A DNA stretch of 64,000 bases from DATKDP01 sp035546335 (GCA_035546335.1 DATKDP010000056.1:162850-226849), one strand, 5' to 3'. Positions 52,509 to 62,213 are shown, counted from the stretch's first letter. Numbers and translations are program-made. Notes: generated by a model from the letters alone, not told the origin.

Positions 52509-53198
52509 ATGCAGCGCTCCGGCATCCATCTCGGCTCGATCGGCGGCACGACGCTCCGAGTCGAGATCACATTCCTGATTCTGGTCGCGCTGTTCGTGAT
52601 CCTCGACCTCGAGCGCGGCGAACCGCTTCAGCGGGCGCTGCTCTGGATTCCGATTCTCTTCTTCAGCGTGCTGCTTCACGAGCTGGGACATGCGGCGATG
52701 ATCGCCTTTCTCGGATTCGGCAGCAGCGAGATCCTGCTCGCCGGATTCGGCGGGCTGACGATCAACCGCCGTGCATCGCGGCCCGGGCAGGACATTCTGA
52801 TCAGTCTCGCCGGGCCGTTTTCCAGTTTCCTTCTCGCACTCGCCACGATCGTCACCCTCCGCAGCGTGCCGTTCGCCAGCACCGATCCGATGCTCGCCTC
52901 CCTCCTTCCCTTGCTCGCCTGGGCGAACATGGTGTGGGGAGTATTCAATCTCGTACCGATCTATCCACTCGATGGCGGGCAGGCATTCAACAGCCTGGCC
53001 CGCATGATCACCTCCGACCGCCGTGCGGCGGTCGCTTCAATCGTTCTATCGCTCCTGCTGGCTGCAGCGGCGGTGCTCTTCGGGATCTACCACCGATTGT
53101 TCTTTCTGGCGATCATCGCCGGAATGCTTCTGATGCAGAACTACCAGCGATGGCAGGCGCTGCGCGACGCACCGCCACCCGACGGCGGAGAAGGCTGA
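52509..53198 (+). CDS. M50 family (site-2-type) membrane zinc protease
   Basis: This 229-residue protein has about five to six hydrophobic segments. The zinc motif HELGH lies in FSVLLHELGHAAMIAFLGFG and the third-ligand motif in LVPIYPLDGGQAFNSL (N/P-x-LDGG). SLAGPFSSFLLA is the conserved glycine-rich turn. Family members cut membrane-embedded regulators such as anti-sigma factors. There is no PDZ or CBS domain, so it belongs to the small stand-alone group. ATG 52509 begins at homology; GTG 52485 is the alternative. Confidence 0.9.
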   Translation: MQRSGIHLGSIGGTTLRVEITFLILVALFVILDLERGEPLQRALLWIPILFFSVLLHELGHAAMIAFLGFGSSEILLAGFGGLTINRRASRPGQDILISLAGPFSSFLLALATIVTLRSVPFASTDPMLASLLPLLAWANMVWGVFNLVPIYPLDGGQAFNSLARMITSDRRAAVASIVLSLLLAAAAVLFGIYHRLFFLAIIAGMLLMQNYQRWQALRDAPPPDGGEG

Positions 53199-53226
53199 TC
53201 GCATCTTCATTTCATCCGGCGGTCAT

Positions 53227-53243
53227 TTCGAATAGAATTCGAA
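53227..53243. repeat. Perfect 7-bp inverted repeat
   Basis: TTCGAAT-AGA-ATTCGAA lies between the M50 gene and the multi-domain sensor gene. It is AT-richer than its surroundings and has no T run after it, so a protein-binding site is as likely as a weak terminator. Confidence 0.35.
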
Positions 53244-53377
53244 GGACTCTCATCACGATATTCGACCGCATCGAGCGGGAGGCGTGTTCAGACGAAGGGA
53301 TTTTGGGGGGCCGGCGGGCTCGCTGCGAATTTTCGCGGCGTCACGACTGAGTCCGCCGGTTCGAGCGACTGACGACG

Positions 53378-56300
53378 ATGGAAAGCCAATCGAAGCGCCG
53401 GAAGCCGCGAGGTCGGATGCCGATCGTCCGATCGAATCGGCCCGCGTTCCCGGCCGCCTCGCTCGAGGGAATGGAGCGCCGCTTTCGAGCGGTTGCGGCG
53501 ATGATGCTCCATTCGGGACGGCAGCGAAGCGACGACGCGTCATCGCTTCGCACCACGATCGCGGTATTGCGCGCCCAGCAGGAAGCGACGCTCGACGGGA
53601 TTCTGGTGGTCGCCAGCGACCGGCAGGTGATCACCCACAATCGCCGCTTTTCGGAAATCTGGGGAATTCCGGAGGACGTCGTTCGTCGCGGCTCCGACGA
53701 TGAACTGCTCGAGTACGCCTTCAGCATCGTCGAGGATGTCGATGGATTCGCGGCCGAAGTCGAGTATCTCTATCGCCATCCGCGGGAAGTGCGCAGCGCC
53801 GACATCGTGACGCTGAAGGGTGGGCGCATCCTTTCGCGCGCTTCCGTCCCCGTCGTCTCGGACAGCGGCGAGGTCACCGGCCGAGCCTGGTATTTTCGGG
53901 ACGTGACCGAGAGCAGGAAAGGGGAAACGCTTCAATCAGCCCTCTTCCGCATCTCCGAGGTTGCGCGGTCGGCACCAGATCTGGACGAGCTCTACTCGTC
54001 GCTGCATCAGATTCTCGGCGAGCTGATGGACGTGACGAACTTCTACATCGCTCTGCGGGACGACGAAACGGGAGAGCTCAGATTCCCCTATTTCGTCGAT
54101 CAGTTCGATCCGAAGCCGCCGACGCCGCGGCCGACCCGCGGACTGACGAATTACGTGCTGCGCACGGGGGAGGCTCTCCTTGCGACTCCGGCGATCTTCG
54201 ACGCGCTGGTGGCCCGCGGCGAGGTTGAACAGATCGGCGCGCCTTCGGTCGACTGGCTCGGCGTTCCACTCTCGATCGGATCGAAAACATTCGGAGTCCT
54301 CGGCGTTCAGTCGTACACCGAGAACGTGCGATACGGAGAAAAGGAAAAGGAGATTCTGCTGTTCGTGTCGCAGCACGTGGCGAGCGCGATCGAGCACAAA
54401 CGCCGCGAGGATGCGCTGCGCGAGAGTGAGAACCGCTATCGCCAGATGTTCACGAACAATCGTGCGATCAAGCTGCTGATCGACCCGTCGAATGGATCGA
54501 TCGTCGACGCGAATCCGGCTGCCTGCGAATTCTACGGCTATTCGAAGGACTCGCTGACCTCCCTGAAGATCTGGGACATCAACACCCTTCCTCGCGATCA
54601 GGTGCTCGCCGAAATGGCTCAGGCACAACGCCAGTCGCGCTTCTTCTTCCGCTTCCGGCATCGAATCGCCAGCGGAGAGATTCGAGATGTCGAAGTCCAT
54701 TCGGGCCCCATCGAGATGCGCGGCCGCACGATGCTCTACTCGATCATCCACGACGTGACCGAGCGGAAGCGTGCCGAGGCGGCACTCCAGCAATCGGAAG
54801 AGAAGTTCCGCAACATCTTCAACTTCGCCTCGGTCGGCATCTATCAGTCGACCTCCGACGGGACGATCCTCACAGCCAACGAGACCCTGGCGCGCATCCT
54901 CGGCTACGCGACCGTCGACGAGCTTCTCGAGAAGAACATGGCGAGGGATGTCTACTTCCATCGGGGCGAGCGCGCGGAACTGATCCGCAAGCACGACCCG
55001 AAGGGGGCGGCGGGAGATCTCGAGATCCTCTGGAAGAGAAAAGACGGAGCCCCGGTCTGGGTCCAGCTCAACGCCCACTCGGTCAAGGATCGCGAAGGGA
55101 AGACAATCTACTACGAGGGGTTCGTCCACGACGTCACCGAACGAAAGCTGGCCGAACAGATTCTGCGGAACCAGTCGGCGGCGATGAAGGCGTCGATCGA
55201 CGGAATTGCCATCCTCGACGCCGATGGAAGATTCATCTACATGAATGACGCCTACGCCCGCCTCTATGGGCATCGCGCGCCGGAAACCATGCTCGGCGAG
55301 CACTGGCGGGTCGTTCATGACGAGATCGAACTGCGCCGTTTCGAAAGGGAGATCCTGCCTCAGTTTATTCAGAACCGGAAATGGCGTGGCGAGACGACGG
55401 GAATGCGACGCGACGGATCGACCTTCCCCCAGGAGATCTCGCTGACCATGGTCGAGAGCGGCGAGATCGTCTGCGTGGCGCGCGACATCACCGAGCGAAC
55501 CTACGCCGAAGAACAGATCCGCCACCTCGCGTATCACGATGCGCTGACCGGCTTGCCGAACCGCCTCCTCTTCAAGGACCGCCTGACGGTCGCCCTCAGC
55601 CGTGCCCAGCGCGATCGCGCACCGCTCGCCGTGCTGTTCCTCGATCTTGACCGCTTCAAGGTGATCAACGACTCCCTCGGTCACAATACCGGCGATCAGC
55701 TGCTGCAGGCCGTTGCCGCACGCGTGCAGGCCTGTCTGCGCGAGAGCGACACGGTCGCCAGACTCGGAGGCGACGAGTTCACGGTGCTGCTGCCGACGGT
55801 CACGCATTCGGAAGACTCGATCAAGATCGCCCATAAGATCCTCGAGGCGATCCGCCTTCCCTTCATTCTCGACGGCCGCGATCTCTACACCACCACGAGC
55901 ATGGGAATCAGCGTCTATCCCGATGATGGAAGCGACGCCGAGACGCTGATCAAGAATGCCGACACGGCGATGTATCAGGCGAAAGAGCAGGGACGCGATC
56001 ATTACCAGCTCTTCAATGCGAACATCAACGCGAGAGCGCAGGAGAGGCTCTCGCTCGTGAGCGGCTTGCGCAAGGCGCTCACCAACCAGGAGTTCATCCT
56101 CCACTACCAGCCGATCTACAATCTCGCAACCAATCGCATCTACGGCATGGAGGCCCTGCTCCGATGGAATCACCCGTCGTGGGGAGTGGTGGCCCCCTCC
56201 AACTTCATCCTGCTCGCCGAAGCGTCCGGACTCATGCCCGGCATGGGCTATTGGGCTCTGCAGACCGCCTGCCGCCAGCTTCGAGAATGGGAACGGCGCG

Positions 56301-56851
56301 GGTATCTCGGGCTCACGCTCGCGGTGAATCTTTCGGTGACTCAGCTCCAGCAGCCGGACCTGGTCGACAAAGTCACCAGCGCGATCAAGGAGGCGGGAAT
56401 CCGTCCCGAATCGGTCGAGCTCGAGATCACCGAAAGCAGCGCCATGCAGGATCCCGAAACGAGCATCCTGGCGCTCTACGAGCTCAAACAGCGCGGGCTG
56501 CGCATCTCTCTCGACGACTTCGGCACCGGACACTCCTCACTCAGCTATCTCAAGCGTTTCCCGATCGACACGCTCAAGGTCGATCAATCGTTCATTCGCG
56601 ATCTGACCACCGATTCCGATACCGCGGCAATCGTCACGGCGATCATCGCCATGGCCTACAGCCTGAAGCTGAAAGTGATCGCCGAGGGCGTCGAACAGGA
56701 AGAGCAGAGAATCTTCCTCTCGAATCACGGCTGCGACTACATGCAGGGATTCCTCTTCAACCATCCGGTCGCCGCCGAACAGTTCGACAGCCTTCTCCTC
56801 GCCCAACCCGACTGGCCGGCCGAGCGTGACGACGCGCTCGGGCAGGGGTGA
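53378..56851 (+). CDS. Multi-sensor PAS-GAF-PAS-PAS-PAS-GGDEF-EAL protein
   Basis: This 1157-residue protein is soluble, with no transmembrane helix. Order: PAS (about 65-180), GAF (about 190-345), PAS (about 350-465), PAS (about 470-595), PAS (about 600-715), GGDEF (about 720-885), EAL (about 895-1140). Each PAS ends in a DVTERK-type linker. RLGGDEF is preceded by RESD, the inhibitory site, and EAL motifs are complete: MEALLRW, ITESSAM, DDFGTGHSSL and AEGVEQ. It probably integrates several cytoplasmic signals into c-di-GMP level. ATG 53378 is used; the first 60 residues are basic and unstructured, so an internal start such as M32 is possible. Confidence 0.92.
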   Translation: MESQSKRRKPRGRMPIVRSNRPAFPAASLEGMERRFRAVAAMMLHSGRQRSDDASSLRTTIAVLRAQQEATLDGILVVASDRQVITHNRRFSEIWGIPEDVVRRGSDDELLEYAFSIVEDVDGFAAEVEYLYRHPREVRSADIVTLKGGRILSRASVPVVSDSGEVTGRAWYFRDVTESRKGETLQSALFRISEVARSAPDLDELYSSLHQILGELMDVTNFYIALRDDETGELRFPYFVDQFDPKPPTPRPTRGLTNYVLRTGEALLATPAIFDALVARGEVEQIGAPSVDWLGVPLSIGSKTFGVLGVQSYTENVRYGEKEKEILLFVSQHVASAIEHKRREDALRESENRYRQMFTNNRAIKLLIDPSNGSIVDANPAACEFYGYSKDSLTSLKIWDINTLPRDQVLAEMAQAQRQSRFFFRFRHRIASGEIRDVEVHSGPIEMRGRTMLYSIIHDVTERKRAEAALQQSEEKFRNIFNFASVGIYQSTSDGTILTANETLARILGYATVDELLEKNMARDVYFHRGERAELIRKHDPKGAAGDLEILWKRKDGAPVWVQLNAHSVKDREGKTIYYEGFVHDVTERKLAEQILRNQSAAMKASIDGIAILDADGRFIYMNDAYARLYGHRAPETMLGEHWRVVHDEIELRRFEREILPQFIQNRKWRGETTGMRRDGSTFPQEISLTMVESGEIVCVARDITERTYAEEQIRHLAYHDALTGLPNRLLFKDRLTVALSRAQRDRAPLAVLFLDLDRFKVINDSLGHNTGDQLLQAVAARVQACLRESDTVARLGGDEFTVLLPTVTHSEDSIKIAHKILEAIRLPFILDGRDLYTTTSMGISVYPDDGSDAETLIKNADTAMYQAKEQGRDHYQLFNANINARAQERLSLVSGLRKALTNQEFILHYQPIYNLATNRIYGMEALLRWNHPSWGVVAPSNFILLAEASGLMPGMGYWALQTACRQLREWERRGYLGLTLAVNLSVTQLQQPDLVDKVTSAIKEAGIRPESVELEITESSAMQDPETSILALYELKQRGLRISLDDFGTGHSSLSYLKRFPIDTLKVDQSFIRDLTTDSDTAAIVTAIIAMAYSLKLKVIAEGVEQEEQRIFLSNHGCDYMQGFLFNHPVAAEQFDSLLLAQPDWPAERDDALGQG

Positions 56852-57035
56852 GGCGGCTCAGGGCTCGGGATTCGGGGCTCGAGGCTCGGGGCTCGAACGA
56901 TCTCAATGGGCAAATTCCGAAGAGTAGCCAGACCACGAGGTTCATCCCCGCCAGTGTCACGAGGGTGATGGTCATCATCCGCCCTTTGTGTCGCAACACC
57001 TCCTCCGAATCGAATGCCTCTTTTCTTTCGCTCAT
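56757..57035 (-). CDS. Possible small membrane protein with repeat-derived tail
   Basis: The 92-codon frame begins MSERKEAFDSEEVLRHKGRM, followed by one hydrophobic helix (TITLVTLAGMNLVVWLLFGI). After about 45 residues it runs into the GGCTCG repeat and then antisense to the end of the sensor gene, giving a Ser/Arg/Pro-rich tail. The first half looks like a real single-pass protein; the tail looks acquired or spurious. A further in-frame ATG at 57047 exists. No family recognised. Confidence 0.35.
   Translation of the reverse strand: MSERKEAFDSEEVLRHKGRMMTITLVTLAGMNLVVWLLFGICPLRSFEPRASSPESRALSRLTPARARRHARPASRVGRGEGCRTVRRRPDG
56855..56897. repeat. GGCTCG-type tandem motif, longer copy
   Basis: Several overlapping GGCTCGGG and GGCTCGAG words occur in a row directly after the sensor gene. 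The order gaggctcggggctcgaac is close to that at 7043-7067. Confidence 0.5.
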
Positions 57036-57096
57036 CGACGCTTTCATTGCACGGAAGTGGTTCTCGCCAGCGTCAGAAATACAGCGAGAAACAGAG

Positions 57097-57121
57097 GCGG
57101 GCGCGGGACGCCCGCTCTCCC
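57097..57121 (+). repeat. Repeat family B GC hairpin
   Basis: GCGGGCGCGGGACGCCCGC followed by TCTCCC is the clearest copy, with 7-bp arms around a short loop. It lies 27 bases beyond the dnaE stop and could help end its transcript. Confidence 0.65.
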
Positions 57122-57147
57122 TGAGAACAGCGAACGGTCCCGCCTGG

Positions 57148-60100
57148 TCAGAACGTGTAGATGACGTTCGCGGAGAGTTGCGCGAGTGCGGACGACAGCT
57201 CGGGGCCGGGCTGAACGCGAAAGTGCTGGTTGATCCGCACACCCAGCCGGTTGCCCTGGGCACTCGTGACAGCAGCCAGCGTCTCGGGGACGTCGGTTAG
57301 AGTCACGGAGACCGGAATGTCCCCGGGAAAACTCTCGATCACCTCGCGCAGCCTCTGGATCGACCCGTCGTCGACGCTCGGATAGGACAGCTCGAGCAGG
57401 ATCTCACGGACCTTCCGGTCGCGGATCCCCTCGAGCGGAACGATGTCGAGAGCGGTCAGCTCCGGCGTGACCGGCGGCTCGTGCAACGCCTGCGGAGTCG
57501 CGGCTCGCAGCTCGGTCTCAGAGGCTCCGTTGTCCGTCTCTCCGTTCACCTCGGACTCCACGCCGTTCTCAGCCATCGCGTCGGAGGCCAGGCGTGATGC
57601 AGCCTCCCTCGCTGTTCCATCGCTCCGAACATCGACGTCGAGCGGGACCCCCGCGCCACCGTTGTCCTGCCGCTCATCCCCGCCGCCAACGCCTTTCGCG
57701 ACGCCGCCGCCGAAAAGCGGGAGATTGAACCGGTCGACATCGACGCCGATCCGCTCGCGCTCCTCCTCCTCTTCGGACTTCTCGTCGCCCGCCTCATCGC
57801 CCACCTCGAAGAACGAGACGCGCGAGGGACCGCTCGCCCCGGCGGCCTCGTCGTCGACGCGATAGGACGATGAGAGGCCGGAATAGCCGGCTTCGGGGTG
57901 CCCTCCGTATTCGTCGTCGATGCGCTGCGCCTGCTGCTCGGCATTGGCGAGCGCCGCGCTCCTGCCTGCCGGGACGCCTCCCGTGTCTTTCACCGCGGCA
58001 GTCAGAAGGACGGCCACGCCATTCTCCAGCCACTTCGCATGTTTCTGATAGAGGTCGCTGAAGACGACGACGTCGACGCTGCCGAACTGGTCGTCGAGAA
58101 CGAATTTCGCCATCAGTTTTCCTTCGTTCGGCCCTTTCTTGATCTTCGATTTTCTTAGCTGGCCGACGATGCCCCCGATGGTGATCGTCTGATCGACGCG
58201 GGCGACGAGCGATTCGGTCGTCGCCGTTGCGAATCGCCCGAGGTCCTCCCGGAATCGGTTGAGCGGATGGCCGGTGATGTAGAACCCGAGAGTCTCCTTC
58301 TCGTTGCGCAGCTTCTCGTCCTCGTCCCATTCATCGCTCGCTTCCGGACTCGAAAGTGCGTTTCTCACCGGAGCCAGCGAAGCGCCTCCGAACGAGAAAA
58401 GGGACGATTGACCGCGCTCCTTCTCTTCCCTCGTCTTGAGCGCACGTTCCGACGATCGTTCGATCTCGGCGACGAGAGTCTTGCGGCTCGATCCGAGCGA
58501 ATCGAAGCTGCCCGATTTGATGAGCGCTTCGAGCACTTTCTTGTTGCAGGCGCGGAGATCGACATGCTCGCAGAACTCGTCGAGCCGGCGGAAGCGCCCG
58601 AGATCGTTGCGCGCCTTCAGAATCGACTCGATTGCGCTCTCCCCTACTCCTTTCACGGCACCGAGACCGAAGCGGATGTTCTCGCCGACGACGGTGAAGG
58701 AATAGTTCGATTCGTTGATGTCGGGAGGAAGGAGCTGGATCCCCATCTGAGCCGCCTCGTTGATGAACTTCACGACGTTGTCTGTCTTGTCCATCTCCGA
58801 GGTGAGAAGCGCCGCCATGAAGTGGCGGGGATGGTGCACTTTCAACCAGGCAGTCTGGTATGCGAGAAGAGCGTAGGCGACCGAGTGCGACTTGTTGAAG
58901 CCGTACCTCGCGAAGGGCTCGATGTAGTCGAAGATCGCATTCGCCTTCCCCTCGTCGTACCCCTTGCCGATCGCTCCACGCACGAAGCGGTCGCGCTCCG
59001 CTTCCATGATCGCCTTGTCTTTCTTTCCCATCGCTTTCCGGAGAAGATCAGCCTGCCCCAGGGAGTAGCCGGCGACCGCCTGGGCGATCTTCATGACCTG
59101 CTCCTGATAGACGATGATGCCGTACGTCTCCTCGAGGATCGGCTTCATGATGGGAGCGAGAAAGCGCGACTTCGATGTTCCGTTCTTGCGCCTGACGTAT
59201 TCGTCGACCATTCCGGCGTCGAGTGCTCCGGGACGGTAGAGGGCATTCAGCGCGGCGAGGTCCTCGAAGCGGTTGGGGCGCGCCTTCCGCAGAAGATCGA
59301 CCATTCCGCCCGACTCGAACTGGAACACCCCCTTGGTCCGCCCTTCCTGGAAAAGGCGATAGACCTCCGGGTCGTCGAGGCCGATCGCGGCGACGTCAAT
59401 GGAGATCCCTTCCTGCGCTCGGATCGATTTGATCGCGTCGTCGATGACCGTGAGCGTGCGGAGGCCGAGAAAGTCCATCTTGAGCAGACCCATCTTCTCG
59501 ACGATCCGCATGTCGTACTGTGTGACGATCTCGTCCTTGTTCGTCCGGTAGAGCGGCACGTAGTTCGTCACCGGCTGGGGGGTGATGACCACTCCGGCCG
59601 CATGAACACCCGCATGCCGCGAAAGCCCCTCGAGCCGCGAGCCGATCTCGATCATCCTCTCCACTTCCTTGTCGTTGCGAATCGCCTCGGCCAGAAGTGG
59701 CGAGGTCTTCACGGCCTCGGGGAGCGTCATGTCGGGTGAAGCAGGGATCGTCTTGGCGACCTTGTCGACGTAGCCGTAGGGCAATCCGAGGACGCGACCG
59801 ACGTCGCGTACGACCGAGCGCGCCGCCATCGTCCCGAAGGTAATGATCTGCGCGACGTTCTCCGCCCCGTATTTGGCGCGGACGTACTCGATGACTCTGC
59901 CCCGATTATTCATGCAGAAATCGACGTCGATGTCGGGCATCGAGATCCGCTCGGGATTGAGGAATCGCTCGAAGAGCAGATCGTAGTCCAGCGGGTCGAC
60001 ATCGGTGATTCCCATCGAGTAGGCGACCAGCGAGCCCGCCGCGGAGCCGCGGCCCGGACCGACAGGGATGCCGCGGTCCTTCGCGAACTTGATGAAATCC

Positions 60101-61170
60101 CAGACGACGAGAAAATAGCCGGGAAATCCCATGTTCCGGATGATCCCGATCTCGTCCTCCAGCCGTTCCCGATACTCGGCGATCTCGTGCTTCTTTCGTT
60201 TCGCCTCGAACATCGGGCGCATCGCTTCGAGCCGCCGCTCGAGCCCCTCGCGCGCCACCTTCTCGAAATACGTGGTCGCGTCGAGCCCCTGCGGGAGGGG
60301 GAAGTTCGGCAGATGCAGCGTCGACGAATCGAGCGTCACGTTCACCCGCTCGGCGATCCGGACCGTGTTGGCGATCGCCTCCGGATACTCGGAGAAGATT
60401 CGTCGCATCTCGTCCGGCCCTTTGACGTAGAAGTCGTCGGAGAAAAACCTCATTCGCCGGTCGTCGCCGAGCGTCTTCCCCGTCCCGATCGCCAGCAGCA
60501 CTTCGTGCGCGAACGCGTCGTCCTTCTCGAGATAGTGGGAATCGTTGGTGGCCACCATCGGAAGGCCTACCTCGTCGGCGAGCCGGGCCATCAACGGAAT
60601 GATCTTCTGCTGGTCCGGAATGCCGTGATCCTGAATCTCGAGAAAGAAATTCTCCGGTCCCAGAATCTCGCGGTAGGCGAGCGCCGCATCGCGCGCCTTC
60701 GCGTAATTGCCTCCGGCGAGCGCCTGCGAGACCTCCCCCTTGAGGCACGACGAGAGGCAGATGAGCCCTTCAGAATGTGCTTTCAGCAGTTCCTTGTCGA
60801 TTCTCGGCTTGTAGTAGAAGCCTTCCGTGTAGCCGGCGCTGACCAGCTTCACGAGATTGCGGTAACCCTGGTCGGTGGCCGCCAGGACGATCAGATGGTT
60901 GTTCGCTCCCGCGTCAGCCGACTGATCCTCGACACCCGCCTTGTCGAAGCGCGAGCCGAGCGCCATGTACATCTCGCACCCGATGATCGGCTTCACGCCG
61001 GCCTTCTTCATCGCGTTGTAGAACTCGACGGCACCGAACATGTTGCCGTGGTCGGTGATGGCGCACGCCGGCATACCGAGACCGGCGACGCGACTGGCGA
61101 GATCGGCCGGCCGGTTCGCGCCATCGAGGAGCGAGTATTGAGTGTGGAGATGGAGATGAACGAACGACAT
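57148..61170 (-). CDS. dnaE: DNA polymerase III alpha subunit
   Basis: This 1340-residue replicative polymerase starts MSFVHLHLHTQYSLLDGA (PHP domain, about 1-280). The palm has the catalytic Asp motif PDIDVDFC near 415, GPGRGSAAGSLVAY just before it, and 'FARYGFNKSHSVAYALLAYQ' in the fingers. An OB domain is near 990-1060 (TITIGGIVGQLRKSKIKKG). Unusually, residues about 1060-1220 are a Gly/Ala/Glu-rich insert with EKSEEEEERERIG, after which a short ordered C-terminal domain resumes. ATG 61170 matches the family start. A TACAAT on this strand at 61209-61214 is a possible -10 box. Confidence 0.95.
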   Translation of the reverse strand: MSFVHLHLHTQYSLLDGANRPADLASRVAGLGMPACAITDHGNMFGAVEFYNAMKKAGVKPIIGCEMYMALGSRFDKAGVEDQSADAGANNHLIVLAATDQGYRNLVKLVSAGYTEGFYYKPRIDKELLKAHSEGLICLSSCLKGEVSQALAGGNYAKARDAALAYREILGPENFFLEIQDHGIPDQQKIIPLMARLADEVGLPMVATNDSHYLEKDDAFAHEVLLAIGTGKTLGDDRRMRFFSDDFYVKGPDEMRRIFSEYPEAIANTVRIAERVNVTLDSSTLHLPNFPLPQGLDATTYFEKVAREGLERRLEAMRPMFEAKRKKHEIAEYRERLEDEIGIIRNMGFPGYFLVVWDFIKFAKDRGIPVGPGRGSAAGSLVAYSMGITDVDPLDYDLLFERFLNPERISMPDIDVDFCMNNRGRVIEYVRAKYGAENVAQIITFGTMAARSVVRDVGRVLGLPYGYVDKVAKTIPASPDMTLPEAVKTSPLLAEAIRNDKEVERMIEIGSRLEGLSRHAGVHAAGVVITPQPVTNYVPLYRTNKDEIVTQYDMRIVEKMGLLKMDFLGLRTLTVIDDAIKSIRAQEGISIDVAAIGLDDPEVYRLFQEGRTKGVFQFESGGMVDLLRKARPNRFEDLAALNALYRPGALDAGMVDEYVRRKNGTSKSRFLAPIMKPILEETYGIIVYQEQVMKIAQAVAGYSLGQADLLRKAMGKKDKAIMEAERDRFVRGAIGKGYDEGKANAIFDYIEPFARYGFNKSHSVAYALLAYQTAWLKVHHPRHFMAALLTSEMDKTDNVVKFINEAAQMGIQLLPPDINESNYSFTVVGENIRFGLGAVKGVGESAIESILKARNDLGRFRRLDEFCEHVDLRACNKKVLEALIKSGSFDSLGSSRKTLVAEIERSSERALKTREEKERGQSSLFSFGGASLAPVRNALSSPEASDEWDEDEKLRNEKETLGFYITGHPLNRFREDLGRFATATTESLVARVDQTITIGGIVGQLRKSKIKKGPNEGKLMAKFVLDDQFGSVDVVVFSDLYQKHAKWLENGVAVLLTAAVKDTGGVPAGRSAALANAEQQAQRIDDEYGGHPEAGYSGLSSSYRVDDEAAGASGPSRVSFFEVGDEAGDEKSEEEEERERIGVDVDRFNLPLFGGGVAKGVGGGDERQDNGGAGVPLDVDVRSDGTAREAASRLASDAMAENGVESEVNGETDNGASETELRAATPQALHEPPVTPELTALDIVPLEGIRDRKVREILLELSYPSVDDGSIQRLREVIESFPGDIPVSVTLTDVPETLAAVTSAQGNRLGVRINQHFRVQPGPELSSALAQLSANVIYTF

Positions 61171-61355
61171 CGTCGGGTGCGCCTGGATCGAGGAGTGACT
61201 CCACGAGGATTGTACCGCACGGGGCTCGAGCCTCGAGTGCGCGCCCCGCCAGATGCCAGACTGCAAGTTCGGCCGCATCCTGATACGCTGGTGCGGGCAA
61301 CGCGTCGAACGACTCTTGAATCGCGCGGCCGCGGCCGCACGGAGAGGAGGTCTCC

Positions 61356-62213
61356 TTGGAACTGCGACAGATCACCGTCCTCGGTGCCGGAACGATGGGA
61401 CGAGGCATCGCTCATCTTGCCGCTCTCGCCGGCTACGAGACGATGCTCTACGATGTCGATCTCGACGTGCTCCGCCATGCGCGATCGGGCATCGAGTCGA
61501 ACATGGCCAAAGGCGTCGAGCGCAAGAAGCTCGAGCACTGGGAAATGACCAAGTCGCTGAGCCGTCTCGAGCTGTCGACCGACCTCGAACTGGCTACGCG
61601 CGGAGCCGACCTGATCATCGAAGCCGTGCCGGAAGATCCCGTGCTCAAGCAGGATCTCTTCTCCCAGGTCGACCTCTTCTGCGGGGAGCACACGATCTTC
61701 GCATCCAACACCTCGTCGATCTCGATCACCACGCTCGCCGGAGCGGTCGAGCGACGCGAAAAGTTCATCGGGATGCACTTCTTCAATCCTCCCCACATCA
61801 TGAAGCTCGTCGAGATCGTCCTCGGAGACCGAACCTCCGAAGAGACGCTCGATCTCGCCCGTGGCGTCGCTTCCCGGATGGGAAAAGAGGCAATCGTCGT
61901 TCGCGACCGCCCGGGCTTCGCCACCTCGCGGCTCGGGATCGCTCTCGGGCTGGAGGCAATCCGGATGCTGGAAGAGGGAGTCGCCTCCGCGGAGGACATC
62001 GACAAAGCGATGGAGCTCGGATACAACCATCCGATGGGCCCGCTCCGGCTGACCGACCTCGTCGGTCTCGACGTCCGCCTGTCGATCTCCGAATACCTCG
62101 CCCCCCTACTCGGCGATCGCTTCGAGCCGCCCCACCTGCTCCGGAGGATGGTCGGTGAAGGAAAGCTCGGAAAGAAGAGCGGCCAGGGCTTCTACGAGTG
62201 GGATTCAAAGTAA
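61356..62213 (+). CDS. 3-hydroxybutyryl/3-hydroxyacyl-CoA dehydrogenase
   Basis: This 285-residue protein has the NAD-binding motif ITVLGAGTMGRGIAHLAALAG, then VEIV-type strand motifs. The catalytic His lies in FIGMHFFNPPHIMKLVEIV with Glu close by, ASNTSSISIT precedes it, and the C-terminal domain contains DRPGFATSRLG and GYNHPMGPLRLTDLVGLD. It interconverts 3-hydroxyacyl-CoA and 3-oxoacyl-CoA with NAD(P). The start is TTG 61356, with GGAGG 5 bases upstream, so the start is well supported. It overlaps the next gene by 16 bases. Confidence 0.93.
   Translation: MELRQITVLGAGTMGRGIAHLAALAGYETMLYDVDLDVLRHARSGIESNMAKGVERKKLEHWEMTKSLSRLELSTDLELATRGADLIIEAVPEDPVLKQDLFSQVDLFCGEHTIFASNTSSISITTLAGAVERREKFIGMHFFNPPHIMKLVEIVLGDRTSEETLDLARGVASRMGKEAIVVRDRPGFATSRLGIALGLEAIRMLEEGVASAEDIDKAMELGYNHPMGPLRLTDLVGLDVRLSISEYLAPLLGDRFEPPHLLRRMVGEGKLGKKSGQGFYEWDSK

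Noticed and set aside
53936..56533. Long minus-strand open frame (865 codons)
   Set aside because: It is antisense to the multi-PAS GGDEF-EAL gene, whose domains are complete.
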